A stretch of DNA of 64,000 nt, taken from Paucidesulfovibrio longus DSM 6739 (GTDB taxonomy: Bacteria; Desulfobacterota; Desulfovibrionia; Desulfovibrionales; Desulfovibrionaceae). Numbering within the stretch: position 1 is the first letter of the stretch; each line of letters opens with the position of its first letter. A program made the translations under genes and the position numbers. The stretch lies in assembly GCF_000420485.1 (NCBI RefSeq), contig NZ_ATVA01000013.1, positions 365,872-429,871 of the forward strand, written 5' to 3'. The notes below the pieces were generated by a model. That model was not told where the DNA came from. It made no database searches and was given only the letters and a program-made list of their open reading frames with translations. Shown piece after piece: positions 50,411 through 59,912 of the stretch.

Positions 50411-51532
50411 TCAAGAAGAAAGAAGACCAAAAAAGACGGGATCAGCGCTCAACATTCGTATGAATTTACGATGGCCCGCAGGGAAGGCGAAGTCCTGAAG
50501 CCGTTCGGGAAGCACGTACATCCCCTCCACGGCCTCGTGGCAGGCGGGAGTCTTGGCGCGTCCGGCATGGCGAAGATAAAAGCAATGCAGGGTCACCCGG
50601 AACTTGGTGTAGCTGTATCTGACCACTCCGGACGAATGCACGGGAACCACCTCCAGATCCGTTTCCTCGGCATATTCGCGCACGACCGCCTCTTCCGGAG
50701 TCTCGCCGCTCTCGATGCCCCCGCCGGGAAACTCCCAGAGTCCCGGCCAAACGTCGTCCGGCTTTCGTTTCTGAATGTAGACGCGGCCCTTGTGAACCAA
50801 GGCTCCGGTGGCCACCGTGACGTGCACGGTTTCCTGGCGCCTGCCCGGCACGGGCCGCTCGGATTCAAGCCCCAGGGCGCGGCTTCGGCAATGTTCCAGC
50901 ACCGGGCATTCCGGGCATTTCGGCCCCTTGGGCGTGCAGATCAGCGCCCCCAGTTCCATGAGCGCCTGATTGAAGACGCGCGCTTTTCCCTCCGGGATCA
51001 AGGCCTGAGCCCTGTCCTCGATAAAGGCCTGGTTGGCGGAAAGCTTCACGGGTTTGTCCAGGTCGTAGATCCGGGCGAATACGCGCTCCACATTGGCGTC
51101 GACAGCGGGGTAAGGTGCGTTGAAGGCCACGCTCATGATCGCGCCCGCCGTGTAGGGCCCGACACCGGGCAGGGACAGCACCCGCTCGTGCGAAGAGGGA
51201 AAGCCGCCCTCCTTGAGCATGTGCTGCGCGGCCTTGCGGAGATTGCGCGCCCTGCTGTAATACCCCAGCCCTTCCCAGAGCCTCAGCACCTCGTCTTCGC
51301 CCGCGGCTGCAAGACTTTCCACGTCGGGAAACCGCTTCATCCAACGCTGGAAATATTCCACCACGCGGCCCATCTGGGTCTGCTGCGCCATGATCTCGGA
51401 AATCCAGACCTCGTAGGGGGCATAGCTGCGACGCCAGGGCAGATCCCGGCCGCGTTGCTCGAACCAGGCGCAAAGCTGCTCGGCAAAAAGCCGTCCGTCC
51501 ATTTCCGGAAAAGAGAATTCGTTGCAGGACAT
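50411..51532 (-). CDS. mutY: Adenine DNA glycosylase MutY with an intact Nudix domain
   Basis: A 373-residue enzyme that removes adenine mispaired with 8-oxoguanine. The catalytic part has E46 (SEIMAQQTQ), the HhH LPGVGPYTAGAI, D145 (YPAVDANVER) and an iron-sulfur loop C199-x6-C206-x2-C209-x5-C215. The C-terminal Nudix-fold domain differs from most MutY proteins because the hydrolase residues are all kept: G271, E277, then R285-E286 and E289-E290. It may thus combine MutY repair with MutT-like nucleotide cleansing. The ATG at 51532 is used; one at codon 11 is possible. It precedes no other gene closely; gpmA lies 63 bases upstream. Confidence 0.93.
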   Translation of the reverse strand: MSCNEFSFPEMDGRLFAEQLCAWFEQRGRDLPWRRSYAPYEVWISEIMAQQTQMGRVVEYFQRWMKRFPDVESLAAAGEDEVLRLWEGLGYYSRARNLRKAAQHMLKEGGFPSSHERVLSLPGVGPYTAGAIMSVAFNAPYPAVDANVERVFARIYDLDKPVKLSANQAFIEDRAQALIPEGKARVFNQALMELGALICTPKGPKCPECPVLEHCRSRALGLESERPVPGRRQETVHVTVATGALVHKGRVYIQKRKPDDVWPGLWEFPGGGIESGETPEEAVVREYAEETDLEVVPVHSSGVVRYSYTKFRVTLHCFYLRHAGRAKTPACHEAVEGMYVLPERLQDFAFPAGHRKFIRMLSADPVFFGLLSS

Positions 51533-51595
51533 GGCGTCGGTGTACGCCCTGAGCGGTCCGGGAGCAAGACCGCTCCGCCGCCGCGCGCCGCCGCC

Positions 51596-52345
51596 CTATG
51601 TCCGGGCCTTTCCCTGGGCCGCCACGGAAGCCTGCGCCGCAGCCACCTCGTCCGGATCGCCCAGGTAGCGACGGGAAACCGCGCGCAATTCGTCGTCCAG
51701 CTCATAGAGCAGCGGAACGCCCGTCGGGATGTTCACCTTGGTGATGGCCGCATTGTCCAGGCCGTCGAGATATTTGACGAGCCCGCGAAGCGAATTGCCG
51801 TGCGCGACCACGAGAACCCGTTTCCCGGCGCGGATGTCCGGCACGATCTCCTCGAACCAATAGGGCATGGTCCGGGCGATGGTCATCTCCAGGCTTTCGC
51901 CCAGGGGCAACTCGTTGCGGGGAATGTCGGCATAGCGGGGATCGTTTCCGGGCCAGCGGTCGTCCGAAGCGTCCAGGGCCGGCGGCGGCACGTCGAAACT
52001 GCGCCGCCAGGTGAAGACCTGATCGTCCCCGTACTTGGCTGCGGTTTCCGCCTTGTTCAAGCCCTGGAGCGCACCGTAGTGCCGCTCGTTCAGTCGCCAG
52101 GTCTTGCGCACGGGGAGCCAGAGCCTGTCCATTTCCTCCTGGACGATCCAAAGGGTCCGGATGGCCCGTTTCAGCACCGAGGTATGGCAGATGTCGAAAT
52201 CAAGGCCTTCGTCCCGAAGGTTGAGCGCTCCGGAACGCGCCTCGCTTCGTCCCTGCTCCGTGAGGTCGACGTCGGTCCAGCCCGTGAAGCGGTTTTCGAG
52301 ATTCCAGGCGCTCTGGCCATGACGGATCAATACGAGACTGTGCAT
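51596..52345 (-). CDS. gpmA: 2,3-bisphosphoglycerate-dependent phosphoglycerate mutase
   Basis: A 249-residue glycolytic enzyme interconverting 3- and 2-phosphoglycerate through a phosphohistidine. [10 protein letters not shown] near the start holds the catalytic histidine, and [29 protein letters not shown] and [17 protein letters not shown] (second histidine) are all in place. The length and the C-terminal end match the dPGM type. ATG at 52345 follows AGGGGGATATTC. It lies 35 bases after the 902-residue zinc-knuckle gene on the same strand, so it may be on that transcript. Confidence 0.96.
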   Translation of the reverse strand: MHSLVLIRHGQSAWNLENRFTGWTDVDLTEQGRSEARSGALNLRDEGLDFDICHTSVLKRAIRTLWIVQEEMDRLWLPVRKTWRLNERHYGALQGLNKAETAAKYGDDQVFTWRRSFDVPPPALDASDDRWPGNDPRYADIPRNELPLGESLEMTIARTMPYWFEEIVPDIRAGKRVLVVAHGNSLRGLVKYLDGLDNAAITKVNIPTGVPLLYELDDELRAVSRRYLGDPDEVAAAQASVAAQGKART

Positions 52346-52380
52346 GAATATCCCCCTGCGCGGGAGGATGAACCGTCCCG

Positions 52381-55089
52381 CTATTTTTGAACTTGCCGTT
52401 TCGCCTTGGGCGAAGCGGCGTTCTTCGCCTTCCGCGAGCCGGACCTGCCCTTGCGGCTCTTTGCGTCCTCTTCCTCAGGGCGCTCGAAAAGCTCCTTTTT
52501 CCTGCGCTCGAAGCCGATGGCGGTCTTGAGCAAGGATACCACAAGCGCGAGCACACTCAAGATCAGAATCAGGCCTTTCTGGAATTCCCACTGCTGATCG
52601 CGGATGACGTCCACGATCCAGACGTGCTGGACGGTTCTCGTGAAGTAGATCGCGAGAGGCAGGCCGATCAGTCCCAGGCCCAGGCCGATGACCTCGAACC
52701 AGACGAAACTGCGGCCGAGCATGAGGATGAACAGCGTGGAGTCGCGGATGATCCGCAAGGTCACGAGGCGGCTTTGCAGATTGGTCAGGCGTTCTTCCAC
52801 CTCGGAAAGATATTTCGCGGCCTGCCGGAAGTTGTCCGCCGCCTTGATATGCTGATGGTTGACCCAGTTGATTTTTTCCACGCAGTAGTTGAAATCGCGG
52901 TTGAACTCCCGCAGAAGCTTCGGAAACGGAAACCAGGATGCTTCCTGCTGCACGTCCTTGAGCCGCTCCACCAGGTATTCGACCTTGGACTGCATCCGCT
53001 TGATGTCCTGCTCCACCTGGCGCGAAAGCTTGGCGTCGAACAATGCCAGCTCATTGATCAATTCGAGGAAGGCTACGAAGTTGTTCAGCTTCGCAAGGGC
53101 CTTCATGTTCTCCAGCGTCTTCTTGGCCGGTTCGTAGAACTCGTGGTCCTCGCTGAAGCGCTGCTCGATCTCCGCATCCAGCTTCTCCACCCGCTCCCGC
53201 TCCGACTCCACCTGGCTCTCGGCGGCGGCCCAGCGGTCCCACATGGCGGAAAGCACGTGCGCGCGGCCCCGGTCCAGCTCCGGGTCGATGAGGGCCTGGT
53301 TGAAGAAATGCGGATTCTGCTGCCAAAGGTCGTTGAACATGTCGATGGCCTGCCCGGTGAAGCCGAGCTTGACCATGCAGACGCCGCCCCGGTAGAGCGT
53401 GTCCAGCCATTTCGGGGAAGCCATGTAGGCGCGCCTGTAGAGGGTCGCGGCTTCCTTGTACTCCCCTTCCACCTCCAGGCTCCGGGCCTGGAGAAAGAGA
53501 AAATACCCCTGCTGCAACGGCGTGTAGCTCAGGCGCTCCGCCTCCTGCCAGTAGAATCTGGCCTGGTGCTGGTCGCCTTCCTCCATGGCTAAAAATCCCT
53601 GAAGCGACGAGGGAATGTAGCTTCGCACGTATTTCATGCGCAACTGCTTGAGCAGGCCGGCAGTGCGCTCGTAATCCCGCGCTTTGAAGGCTTCCATGGC
53701 CTCGTTGACGAACTGGCCCTCCTCGGGCACGAGCTGCTTGAGTCCTGAGGGCCACTCCTTGCCTCGGCTGCGCCAGATCCGTTCCAGAATGCGGAACTGC
53801 GCGGCGCTGTTGATCTCGAACATGGCCGCGGCCATGAGATTTTCGATCTTCTTTTCCGAGCCGAGCAGCTCCGTGAGGCTTCCCAGGGTGTCCTTCTCGT
53901 CCAGGGCTTCGTCCAGCTTGCGCATGCCCTTGGGAAATTCCTTGATGTCGATGCGGGCCAGGGCGTTCCAGACGCCGGGCTTGGACTCCGTCAACCAGCG
54001 GGAAGGGCACTCGCCGGACTGATGGCTGCGCAGGCCGCAATAGAAGCACTCCGAATCGTGTCGGGAAATCATCAGCTTGCGCGGCAGGATGATCTCCGCG
54101 GCGCTCTTGGAACGCTCTCCGGCGTCGGCCGCAAGACTGACGTTGCACCAGGATTCCAGGGATTCGTCGCCCCCGTAGCGGGCTTCGTTGACCTTGAAGC
54201 CCTCTCCGAGCATGAAGGCGTCGCGGTAGCTCAGGTGCGGCAGATCAGGAGTCAGCTTGTTCCAGTCGAGATTGAACTTATGCGTGATTTCCTCGGTGAA
54301 CTGCTTGCCCTTTTGGCCGACGGCCGCCATGACGCAGGGCCAATACGAACGCTCCGGCTGGTTCTTGGTTTCGGCGATGAGCTTGAGCAGCTCGGCGATG
54401 AAGGTCCGCATGGAGCGCAGACCCTTGAGCGAAAAAATCAATACTTCCTCGCGGGTTCCCACGAGATACTTGATGCTCAGCCTGCCGAAGAGCTTCTTGA
54501 CCTCGTCGGCCCAGGCCCGCCAGCCCATGATGCTGTCCTTTTCGCCCATGCGGCCCACAGGCTTGATGACGAAGAACCAGTTCAGGAAAGTTTCGTAATC
54601 CAGCCCCTCGTCCGCATCGAAGAGACGCCATTCCACGTTGGCCAGACCGGCCATGGCGCCTTTCTGCTGCATGCTCAGGCCGGAGATGTGCTGCAGGGCT
54701 TCGCCCAGCTTGGGGTGCACCCAGACTTCGAACTCCTTGGGCGGGTCGACGACCTGCTTGCCCAGCTCGGACGGCAAGGCCATGGAGAGCGTCAGGTCGT
54801 AGCCGACCAGGACGGTGATCGGGACCACCTGGCAAAACAGGGGCATGGGGTTGAGGCGGGCCCAAATCTGAAGGCGGGCCAGGGCACGGAAGATTTCAGG
54901 AGTGGGAGCCAACCAGAGCGCCTGGCTGTCCGTTTGGACCATCGGTATCGCGCCGTAATCCTTGAGGGTGTGCGGAACAGCCGTATTCAGCGTCCCCCCC
55001 CAGACGAGCCAGACGCCATAGCCCGAACCGATCATCCTCGACTGGGAGACCTTTGGAAGGGCTTGCAAAAGAGAAGAAATGCTGCTCAT
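52381..55089 (-). CDS. Uncharacterised large membrane protein with CCHC zinc knuckle and TPR-like repeats
   Basis: A 902-residue protein that I cannot place in a family. Residues 1-300 form a long globular region without clear motif. At 348-361 it has C348-x2-C351-x4-H356-x4-C361 (in [14 protein letters not shown]), the exact spacing of a retroviral-type zinc knuckle, rare in bacteria. Residues about 470-640 are TPR-like helices (for example [20 protein letters not shown]). A coiled coil follows (about 660-780). Two membrane helices lie near 790-818 and 838-858 before a lysine-rich cytoplasmic tail. The single ATG at 55089 is only 30 bases from the divergent moaE start. It is probably anchored at the inner membrane with the repeat region in the cytoplasm. 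The function is unknown. Confidence 0.8.
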   Translation of the reverse strand: MSSISSLLQALPKVSQSRMIGSGYGVWLVWGGTLNTAVPHTLKDYGAIPMVQTDSQALWLAPTPEIFRALARLQIWARLNPMPLFCQVVPITVLVGYDLTLSMALPSELGKQVVDPPKEFEVWVHPKLGEALQHISGLSMQQKGAMAGLANVEWRLFDADEGLDYETFLNWFFVIKPVGRMGEKDSIMGWRAWADEVKKLFGRLSIKYLVGTREEVLIFSLKGLRSMRTFIAELLKLIAETKNQPERSYWPCVMAAVGQKGKQFTEEITHKFNLDWNKLTPDLPHLSYRDAFMLGEGFKVNEARYGGDESLESWCNVSLAADAGERSKSAAEIILPRKLMISRHDSECFYCGLRSHQSGECPSRWLTESKPGVWNALARIDIKEFPKGMRKLDEALDEKDTLGSLTELLGSEKKIENLMAAAMFEINSAAQFRILERIWRSRGKEWPSGLKQLVPEEGQFVNEAMEAFKARDYERTAGLLKQLRMKYVRSYIPSSLQGFLAMEEGDQHQARFYWQEAERLSYTPLQQGYFLFLQARSLEVEGEYKEAATLYRRAYMASPKWLDTLYRGGVCMVKLGFTGQAIDMFNDLWQQNPHFFNQALIDPELDRGRAHVLSAMWDRWAAAESQVESERERVEKLDAEIEQRFSEDHEFYEPAKKTLENMKALAKLNNFVAFLELINELALFDAKLSRQVEQDIKRMQSKVEYLVERLKDVQQEASWFPFPKLLREFNRDFNYCVEKINWVNHQHIKAADNFRQAAKYLSEVEERLTNLQSRLVTLRIIRDSTLFILMLGRSFVWFEVIGLGLGLIGLPLAIYFTRTVQHVWIVDVIRDQQWEFQKGLILILSVLALVVSLLKTAIGFERRKKELFERPEEEDAKSRKGRSGSRKAKNAASPKAKRQVQK

Positions 55090-55119
55090 CTGGACACCTC
55101 AACAAACAAGGAGAAGACC

Positions 55120-55482
55120 ATGAACCTGACCGAAGCCCTTGCCGAGCTGAAAAAAGAGCCCGGATTCACTGAAAACGTCGGCATGATCCTTATCCATAAC
55201 GGAGTCGTGCGCGGTTGGTCCAGGAAAGACAAGAACACGGTCACAGCCGTGGAGGTCCACCCGGATCATGTAAAAATCAAGGCCCTTTGCGCCGAGTTCG
55301 AAAAGCGGCCGGGAATCTGGCGCGCCACAGCCAAGGCCAGCGAGGGCCGGCTCGTCCCCGGCGACGACCTGCTCTTCATCATCGTTGCCGGCGACGTGCG
55401 AGAAAACGTGAAACCCGCCCTGGCCGACCTTTTGGACCGAATCAAGTCCGAGGCCGTCCGCAAGCAGGAAATCTTCGCCTAG
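55120..55482 (+). CDS. moaE: Molybdopterin synthase catalytic subunit-like protein (MoaE family)
   Basis: A 120-residue protein of the MoaE family, which converts precursor Z to molybdopterin using sulfur from MoaD. VGMILIHNGVVRGWSRK near residue 20 is the family core, with the shortened C-terminal VPGDDLLFIIVAGDVRENV segment. It is shorter than enterobacterial MoaE and some active-site lysines are hard to align, so the call is moderate. ATG at 55120 follows AAGGAGAAGACC. MogA lies at 58617 in the same window, but other molybdopterin genes do not. Confidence 0.75.
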   Translation: MNLTEALAELKKEPGFTENVGMILIHNGVVRGWSRKDKNTVTAVEVHPDHVKIKALCAEFEKRPGIWRATAKASEGRLVPGDDLLFIIVAGDVRENVKPALADLLDRIKSEAVRKQEIFA

Positions 55483-55530
55483 ACCGGGGAATTCTTTTCC
55501 CTTCGGGACTTCGTGCAAGAGAAGGTCCAA

Positions 55531-55557
55531 AACGGCGCCCGGAACGCGGGCGCCGTT
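55531..55557. terminator. Hairpin after moaE
   Basis: AACGGCGCCC and GGGCGCCGTT form a ten-base-pair stem around GGAACGC. The plus-strand side lacks a T-tract; the minus side has TTTT. It lies 48 bases after the moaE stop and 71 before the GT4 gene. Confidence 0.45.
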
Positions 55558-55628
55558 CCCGCGCCCCTTGCCAAGCTCCCTTGGCGCTGCCATAGTGCTG
55601 CGGCCCGCTCAACGCCGGAACAACATAC

Positions 55629-56750
55629 ATGAACATCATTCAGGTCGCCAACGTCCGCTGGTTCAACGCCACCGCCTGGTACGCCCTCTATCTCAGCAAA
55701 CTGCTGCAGGACGACGGACACCGGGTGCTCGTGCTCACGCAACAAGACACGCCCACCCACGCGAAGGCCCTGGAAATGGGCCTGACAGCGGTTCCCGTGG
55801 ACCTGAACACCAACAACCCCTTCCGTCTCGCCGGGAGCTGCGTGGACCTCGTGCGGCTCGTGCGCTCCTTCAAGCCGGACATCGTCAATTGTCACCGGGG
55901 CGAAGGATTCTTCCTTTGGGGGCTATTGCTCAAGCTGGGCATGCCCTTCAAGCTCGTGCGCACGCGCGGCGACCAGCGCCTGCCCCGCAGCGACTTTTTC
56001 AACCGTTGGCTGCACCGCGGCGTGGCCTCTTCCGTGGTTGTGACCAACAAGCGCATGGCCACGCACTTCCTGGAAACGATGCGCACGCCGGAGGCCCAGG
56101 TCTGGTGCATTCACGGCGGCGTGGACACGGACGTGTTCCGCTTCGACCCGGAAGGCAGGGAGCGCGTCCGGCGCGAGTTCGGCTTCGGTCCGGATGATTT
56201 CGTCATCGGCCTTCTGGGCCGGTTCGACGAAGTCAAGGGACAACGGGAGCTGGCACGCTGCGTTGCCCGCCTGCGGCGCGAGCACGGCCACAGGCATGTG
56301 CGCCTGTTCTTCATCGGTTTTGAAACCTCGACCCGCCTGACCGAAATCCGGCAATGGATCGCGCAGGAGGGAATCGAGGAAATCACCGCCATCAGCGGGA
56401 AGCGGGAAGATGTGGCGGCATGCATATCCGCCCTCGACCTCGGCGTGGTGGCTTCGCTCTGGTCCGAGGCCATCGCCCGCGCAGCGCTGGAAATCATGGC
56501 CTGCAACAGACCGCTGGTGTCCTCGGACGTCAACGTCATGCCCGACCTCGTTCCGAAGCAGGGTCTCTTTCCCGCCGGAGACGAAGCGGCCATGACCGGC
56601 GTGCTGGCCCGCGCCGTCGAAGCCCCCGCCTTCCGGGAAGAATTGGTCCTCGCCCAGAGCAAGACCATGTCCCAACTCACAGGCCGCGATTTCCTCAACC
56701 GGACCCTGAACCTGTACGCCGGTCTGCTGGACTCCCCCTCGAAGACCTGA
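55629..56750 (+). CDS. GT4-family glycosyltransferase
   Basis: A 373-residue glycosyltransferase of the GT-B fold. The N-terminal half begins MNIIQVANVRWFNATAWYAL and has FKPDIVNCHRGEGFF; the C-terminal half has the glycine-rich VIGLLGRFDEVKG and the E-x7-E motif in SLWSEAIARAALEIMACNRPL, which binds the nucleotide sugar. It should add a sugar to a surface glycan. ATG at 55629 follows CGGAACAACATAC, a weak site. It stands between moaE and the convergent zinc-ribbon gene; no neighbouring glycan genes are seen, although rfbA is about 4 kb away. Confidence 0.9.
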   Translation: MNIIQVANVRWFNATAWYALYLSKLLQDDGHRVLVLTQQDTPTHAKALEMGLTAVPVDLNTNNPFRLAGSCVDLVRLVRSFKPDIVNCHRGEGFFLWGLLLKLGMPFKLVRTRGDQRLPRSDFFNRWLHRGVASSVVVTNKRMATHFLETMRTPEAQVWCIHGGVDTDVFRFDPEGRERVRREFGFGPDDFVIGLLGRFDEVKGQRELARCVARLRREHGHRHVRLFFIGFETSTRLTEIRQWIAQEGIEEITAISGKREDVAACISALDLGVVASLWSEAIARAALEIMACNRPLVSSDVNVMPDLVPKQGLFPAGDEAAMTGVLARAVEAPAFREELVLAQSKTMSQLTGRDFLNRTLNLYAGLLDSPSKT

Positions 56751-56864
56751 TCCCCGGGCATGTCGCCGCCCCTGCCCGGAATTGAACCGCTCCTCTCCCG
56801 CGAGCGTTTTTCTCTGCCCTCCCCTTTTCGCCAGCGCCTGCAAGCCCCCGCCAGCCTGGCCACG

Positions 56865-56899
56865 AAAAAGGCCCGGAACCGACGAGACGATTCCGGGCC
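56865..56899 (-). terminator. Terminator after the tolC operon
   Basis: GGCCCGGAA and TTCCGGGCC arms with a 12-base loop are followed on the minus strand by TTTTTCGT. It ends the tolC-dual-CXXC transcript 25 bases after the small gene. Confidence 0.88.
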
Positions 56900-56923
56900 A
56901 TTCAAGGCTTGCGTTCCCCCGGC

Positions 56924-57136
56924 TCAGAGCCGGTCCATGGGCACCCAGCCCAAATCCTCTTCAAAGGGATCGTCGATCTGATCGGCGATCTCGCGCAGCT
57001 CCAGCGTGGCCCCGCAGGACCGACAGCGCATGACCACCCAGGGACATCGACGCGCGGCGTAAAGATCCCCGCCGCACTTGTCGCAGGTCTTGGGCTCGCC
57101 CGCAGGCGCCTCTCCCTTGAGCCGATCGAACGACAT
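56924..57136 (-). CDS. Small dual-CXXC zinc-ribbon protein
   Basis: A 70-residue protein with two C-x2-C pairs: TCDKCGGDLY (C18, C21) and MRCRSCGATL (C38, C41). The acidic tail DDPFEEDLGWVPMDRL follows. It should fold as a single zinc ribbon; I recall annotations of small dual-CXXC (seleno)proteins in Desulfovibrio, but no selenocysteine codon is seen here. Its ATG overlaps the last base of the tolC stop (TAATG), so they are coupled. It is probably cytoplasmic because no signal is present. Function unknown. Confidence 0.75.
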   Translation of the reverse strand: MSFDRLKGEAPAGEPKTCDKCGGDLYAARRCPWVVMRCRSCGATLELREIADQIDDPFEEDLGWVPMDRL

Positions 57137-58497
57137 TACTCGGTCTCCAGTCCGGGGTTCTTCTCGCCCATGGCGATGTAGAGAGTGGACAGCGAGCTTT
57201 GGTAGTCGGCCAAAGCCTGAATCAGTTCGGCCTCGCTGGAGGACACGTTGGCCTGGGCGTCGAGCACGTCGGTGTTGGTGCCGACCTGGGCCTGGTAGCG
57301 CGCCAGGGCCATGCGGTACGCTTCCGTGGCCGCGGCCACGGACTTATGGGCGACCACGATGCGGTCCCGGGCGTTGGCGATGTTCAGCAGCGCTTCCTTG
57401 ACCTCATACCCGGCGTCGAGCTTGGTCTTTTCCAGCTCGGCCATGATCTGGGAAACATTTTGGTCCGCCTTGAGGGTGTCGAGCACCTGGGTCGAACCGA
57501 GCGCGCCCAGCGAGTAGCTCATGCTCACGCCGGCGGTCCAGTATTCCTGGGCCGAGCGGGACCATTGCGCGCTGTCGTTGGAAAGGTCCGCGCCGTTGCC
57601 CTTCTTGTAGTAGTCCAAATCCGCGTTGACCGAGGGCAGCAGATCGCTGGCCGTGATGTTGAAGTCCTTGCGGGCGATGGCAACGCTCTTCTCGCCGATG
57701 CGGATGTCCGGACGGTTGGCGTAGGCCTTGGCCAGCGCCTGCTTGAGGTCGAGGTCGAAGGTCCGCTCGTCCAGCTGGCCGACGTATTCCACGTCGGCCT
57801 CCAGGGGCAGGTTCAGGAGCGTGTTCAGCTTTGCCGTCTGGGTGTCCACGGCGTTGCGCGCGGTCAGCAGCTCCTGCTCGGCCGTGGCCAGGTCGGTCTC
57901 CGCCTGGAGCACGTCGAGCCGGGGCTTGAGCCCCACCTCGTAATACGCGGTGGTGACCTGCAACTGGGACTTGAGGCGTTCCAGCGAGTCCTCGGCGCTC
58001 TTGACGTTCATGCGTCCCTTGAGCAGCCCCAGGAACGTGGTCTGAATCTCTCCGATGAGCGTCAGTTCCGCGTTCTGAAGCTGCGCATCGGCCTGTTCCT
58101 CTTCAAGCATGCCCTTCTGGAAGGCGTTCAGCAGGGACACGCCGGGAAACAACGGCTGGGTGACGTTGAGGTGCAGGCCCCAGACATCGCGCCGCCCCGA
58201 AGAGGTCGTGGAAGACTCCCGGTCCGAGTGGGTATAGCCGTAATTCACGGTGGAGGAAGGCAGCATGTCCGTGAAGGTCGAATACGTTTCGTATTCCGCT
58301 CCGGAAAGCTGGGCACGGGCCGCCAGAATGGCCGGGTTCGCAGCCAGGCCGCGCTCCACGCAGGCTTTCATGTCAAAGACCTTGCCTACGCCGACAGGAG
58401 CCTCCGGTGCGGTTTCCTGGGCGGGCTCCTGAGCAAGGGCGACGCTGCTGAAAAGAAGCAACACCGCTATGCTGGACAACAACTTCCTTATCTGCAT
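57136..58497 (-). CDS. TolC-family outer-membrane efflux protein
   Basis: A 453-residue outer-membrane channel. The signal peptide is MQIRKLLSSIAVLLLFSSVALA, cleaved before QEPA. Two repeats of long amphipathic helices with OEP-type motifs follow: GLAANPAILAARAQLSGAEY, then VGLKPRLDVLQAETDLATAE and the second-half VGTNTDVLDAQANVSSSEAE, matching the NxLDxL-like turns of TolC. Such channels join inner-membrane pumps, but no membrane-fusion protein or pump gene is adjacent. ATG at 58497 is chosen from the signal sequence and GGAGTTGCC. Confidence 0.9.
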   Translation of the reverse strand: MQIRKLLSSIAVLLLFSSVALAQEPAQETAPEAPVGVGKVFDMKACVERGLAANPAILAARAQLSGAEYETYSTFTDMLPSSTVNYGYTHSDRESSTTSSGRRDVWGLHLNVTQPLFPGVSLLNAFQKGMLEEEQADAQLQNAELTLIGEIQTTFLGLLKGRMNVKSAEDSLERLKSQLQVTTAYYEVGLKPRLDVLQAETDLATAEQELLTARNAVDTQTAKLNTLLNLPLEADVEYVGQLDERTFDLDLKQALAKAYANRPDIRIGEKSVAIARKDFNITASDLLPSVNADLDYYKKGNGADLSNDSAQWSRSAQEYWTAGVSMSYSLGALGSTQVLDTLKADQNVSQIMAELEKTKLDAGYEVKEALLNIANARDRIVVAHKSVAAATEAYRMALARYQAQVGTNTDVLDAQANVSSSEAELIQALADYQSSLSTLYIAMGEKNPGLETE

Positions 58498-58616
58498 GGC
58501 AACTCCGTGGTTACGCTTACTCACAATCGAGGAAAAACTCGCTCGCTGCAAAATTGAAACAGGCGTTTAACATTGCCCGGACAGGCTTGCAAGCCTTGTG
58601 AAAGCATCCGTCCGCC

Positions 58617-59369
58617 TCAGACCGAACCGCAATCCGACGGATCCCCCTGAAGTTTTTCCAGGGCATGCTCCACTGCGGGCAGCACGGCACCGAGACATTC
58701 CCGCACGGCCTTGGGGCTGCCGGGCAGGTTCAGAATCATGGACTGCCCCAGCGTCCCGGCCACGGCGCGGGAAATCACGGCGCGCGGAGTCTTGGAAAGA
58801 CTCTCCAGGGTCATGGCCCTCTCGAATCCCGGCAGCCGCTTTTCAATGACCTTCAATGTCGCGTCCGGGGCCACGTCACGCGGGGCAAGTCCCGTGCCGC
58901 CGGTCGTCACGATCAGGTCGAATCCCTGCACCAGGGCGAGGTCGGCCAGCAGCGCCCGCAACGGTCCTTCATCATCCGGCAGAAGATACCCGCTGCTCAA
59001 GGAAAGCGAAAGCTCCTTCCCGACCATCTCGGCCACAAGAGGCCCGGCAAGATCTTCGCGTTCGCCGCGGGAGCCTTTGTCGCTGAGCGTTACCCAGGCC
59101 AGCGACCAGCCCTTTCGTTGCCAACGCAGCCCGTCCAGAGTTCCGGCGGACAAATCGCGCACCGCTTCGAAACAGCGCACCGGCCTCGCCGGGAGCGCAT
59201 CGGTTCCGGGACGCCAATAGCGCGACAGCGCCCGCAGGGCAGGTCCGTCGCCATCGCACAGCAAAGCGCCTGCACGGCTTTCGGGCCGATGGGTCCAGTC
59301 GAATTCCAAACGCTCGCCCACTGCCGACGGATGATCCACTATTAATGATATCGTTTCGCAATCAACCAT
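58617..59369 (-). CDS. mogA: Molybdopterin adenylyltransferase-like (MogA/MoaB) protein with N-terminal extension
   Basis: A 250-residue protein. The C-terminal 150 residues are the MogA/MoaB domain: SLAWVTLSDKGSRGEREDLAG, LIVTTGGTGLAPRDVAPDA (the molybdopterin-binding TTGGTG) and SMILNLPGSPKAVREC. MogA adenylates molybdopterin before metal insertion. The N-terminal 100 residues resemble no certain domain; they may be a short MOSC-like part. ATG at 59369 has AGGAG eight bases before; a GTG at 59378 is possible. Its start overlaps the DUF523 stop by eight bases. Confidence 0.85.
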   Translation of the reverse strand: MVDCETISLIVDHPSAVGERLEFDWTHRPESRAGALLCDGDGPALRALSRYWRPGTDALPARPVRCFEAVRDLSAGTLDGLRWQRKGWSLAWVTLSDKGSRGEREDLAGPLVAEMVGKELSLSLSSGYLLPDDEGPLRALLADLALVQGFDLIVTTGGTGLAPRDVAPDATLKVIEKRLPGFERAMTLESLSKTPRAVISRAVAGTLGQSMILNLPGSPKAVRECLGAVLPAVEHALEKLQGDPSDCGSV

Positions 59370-59895
59370 GCAAGACACTCCTGTTCCTGGCCTGACAGGC
59401 GCGAACGCGCCTCATGAATTCCTCGCGGCGCACGGGGTCCGCGAGAACGATTTCATCGGCCATGGGAATCCAAGGAAACTGCTCCTGAAACGCCCGCGCA
59501 AAAAGGCCGAGGCTGCGCCCGGCCGTGCCCCCGCCCGCCTTGAACACGCGCTTCGGCACGACAGCCGCGCAGCTGGGGGAATTGCTCTTGAGCACCATCC
59601 CCTGCACGGGTTCCTGCGCAAAACGTACCAGTCGAGGCCAGATCCAGCTCATCAGCTGAAAGGTGAGATCGCGCCCCGAGTCCAGGCAATGGAAGGTCGG
59701 ACGGAGCGGGGTTCCCCCGACTTCGGCAGGCTCGCGAGGCACGGTCATGCCGCTTTCCACCTCGGGACAGATCGGCACCAGTTCGGCCACGCTCCGAAGG
59801 GCCGCCACGACCAGGGGGGCGGGGCGGGCGCCGCCGTCGTAACGGACCCGCTCTCCAAGCAGGCAGCGGCTGATTCCTATGCGGCAGCGTTCCAT
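59362..59895 (-). CDS. DUF523 domain protein
   Basis: A 177-residue protein of the DUF523 family, function unsettled. The N-terminal ISRCLLGERVRYDGG and the cysteine in VPICPEVESGM are family signatures, with LKSNSPSCA further on. The conserved cysteines suggest iron-sulfur binding. The ATG at 59895 follows AAGGACAGGGT. It overlaps mogA by eight bases and lies 17 bases after the DUF1614-like gene, so the three form an operon, possibly linked to molybdenum or metal cofactors; inference only. Confidence 0.85.
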   Translation of the reverse strand: MERCRIGISRCLLGERVRYDGGARPAPLVVAALRSVAELVPICPEVESGMTVPREPAEVGGTPLRPTFHCLDSGRDLTFQLMSWIWPRLVRFAQEPVQGMVLKSNSPSCAAVVPKRVFKAGGGTAGRSLGLFARAFQEQFPWIPMADEIVLADPVRREEFMRRVRACQARNRSVLHG

Positions 59896-59912
59896 ACCCT
59901 GTCCTTTTCTGC

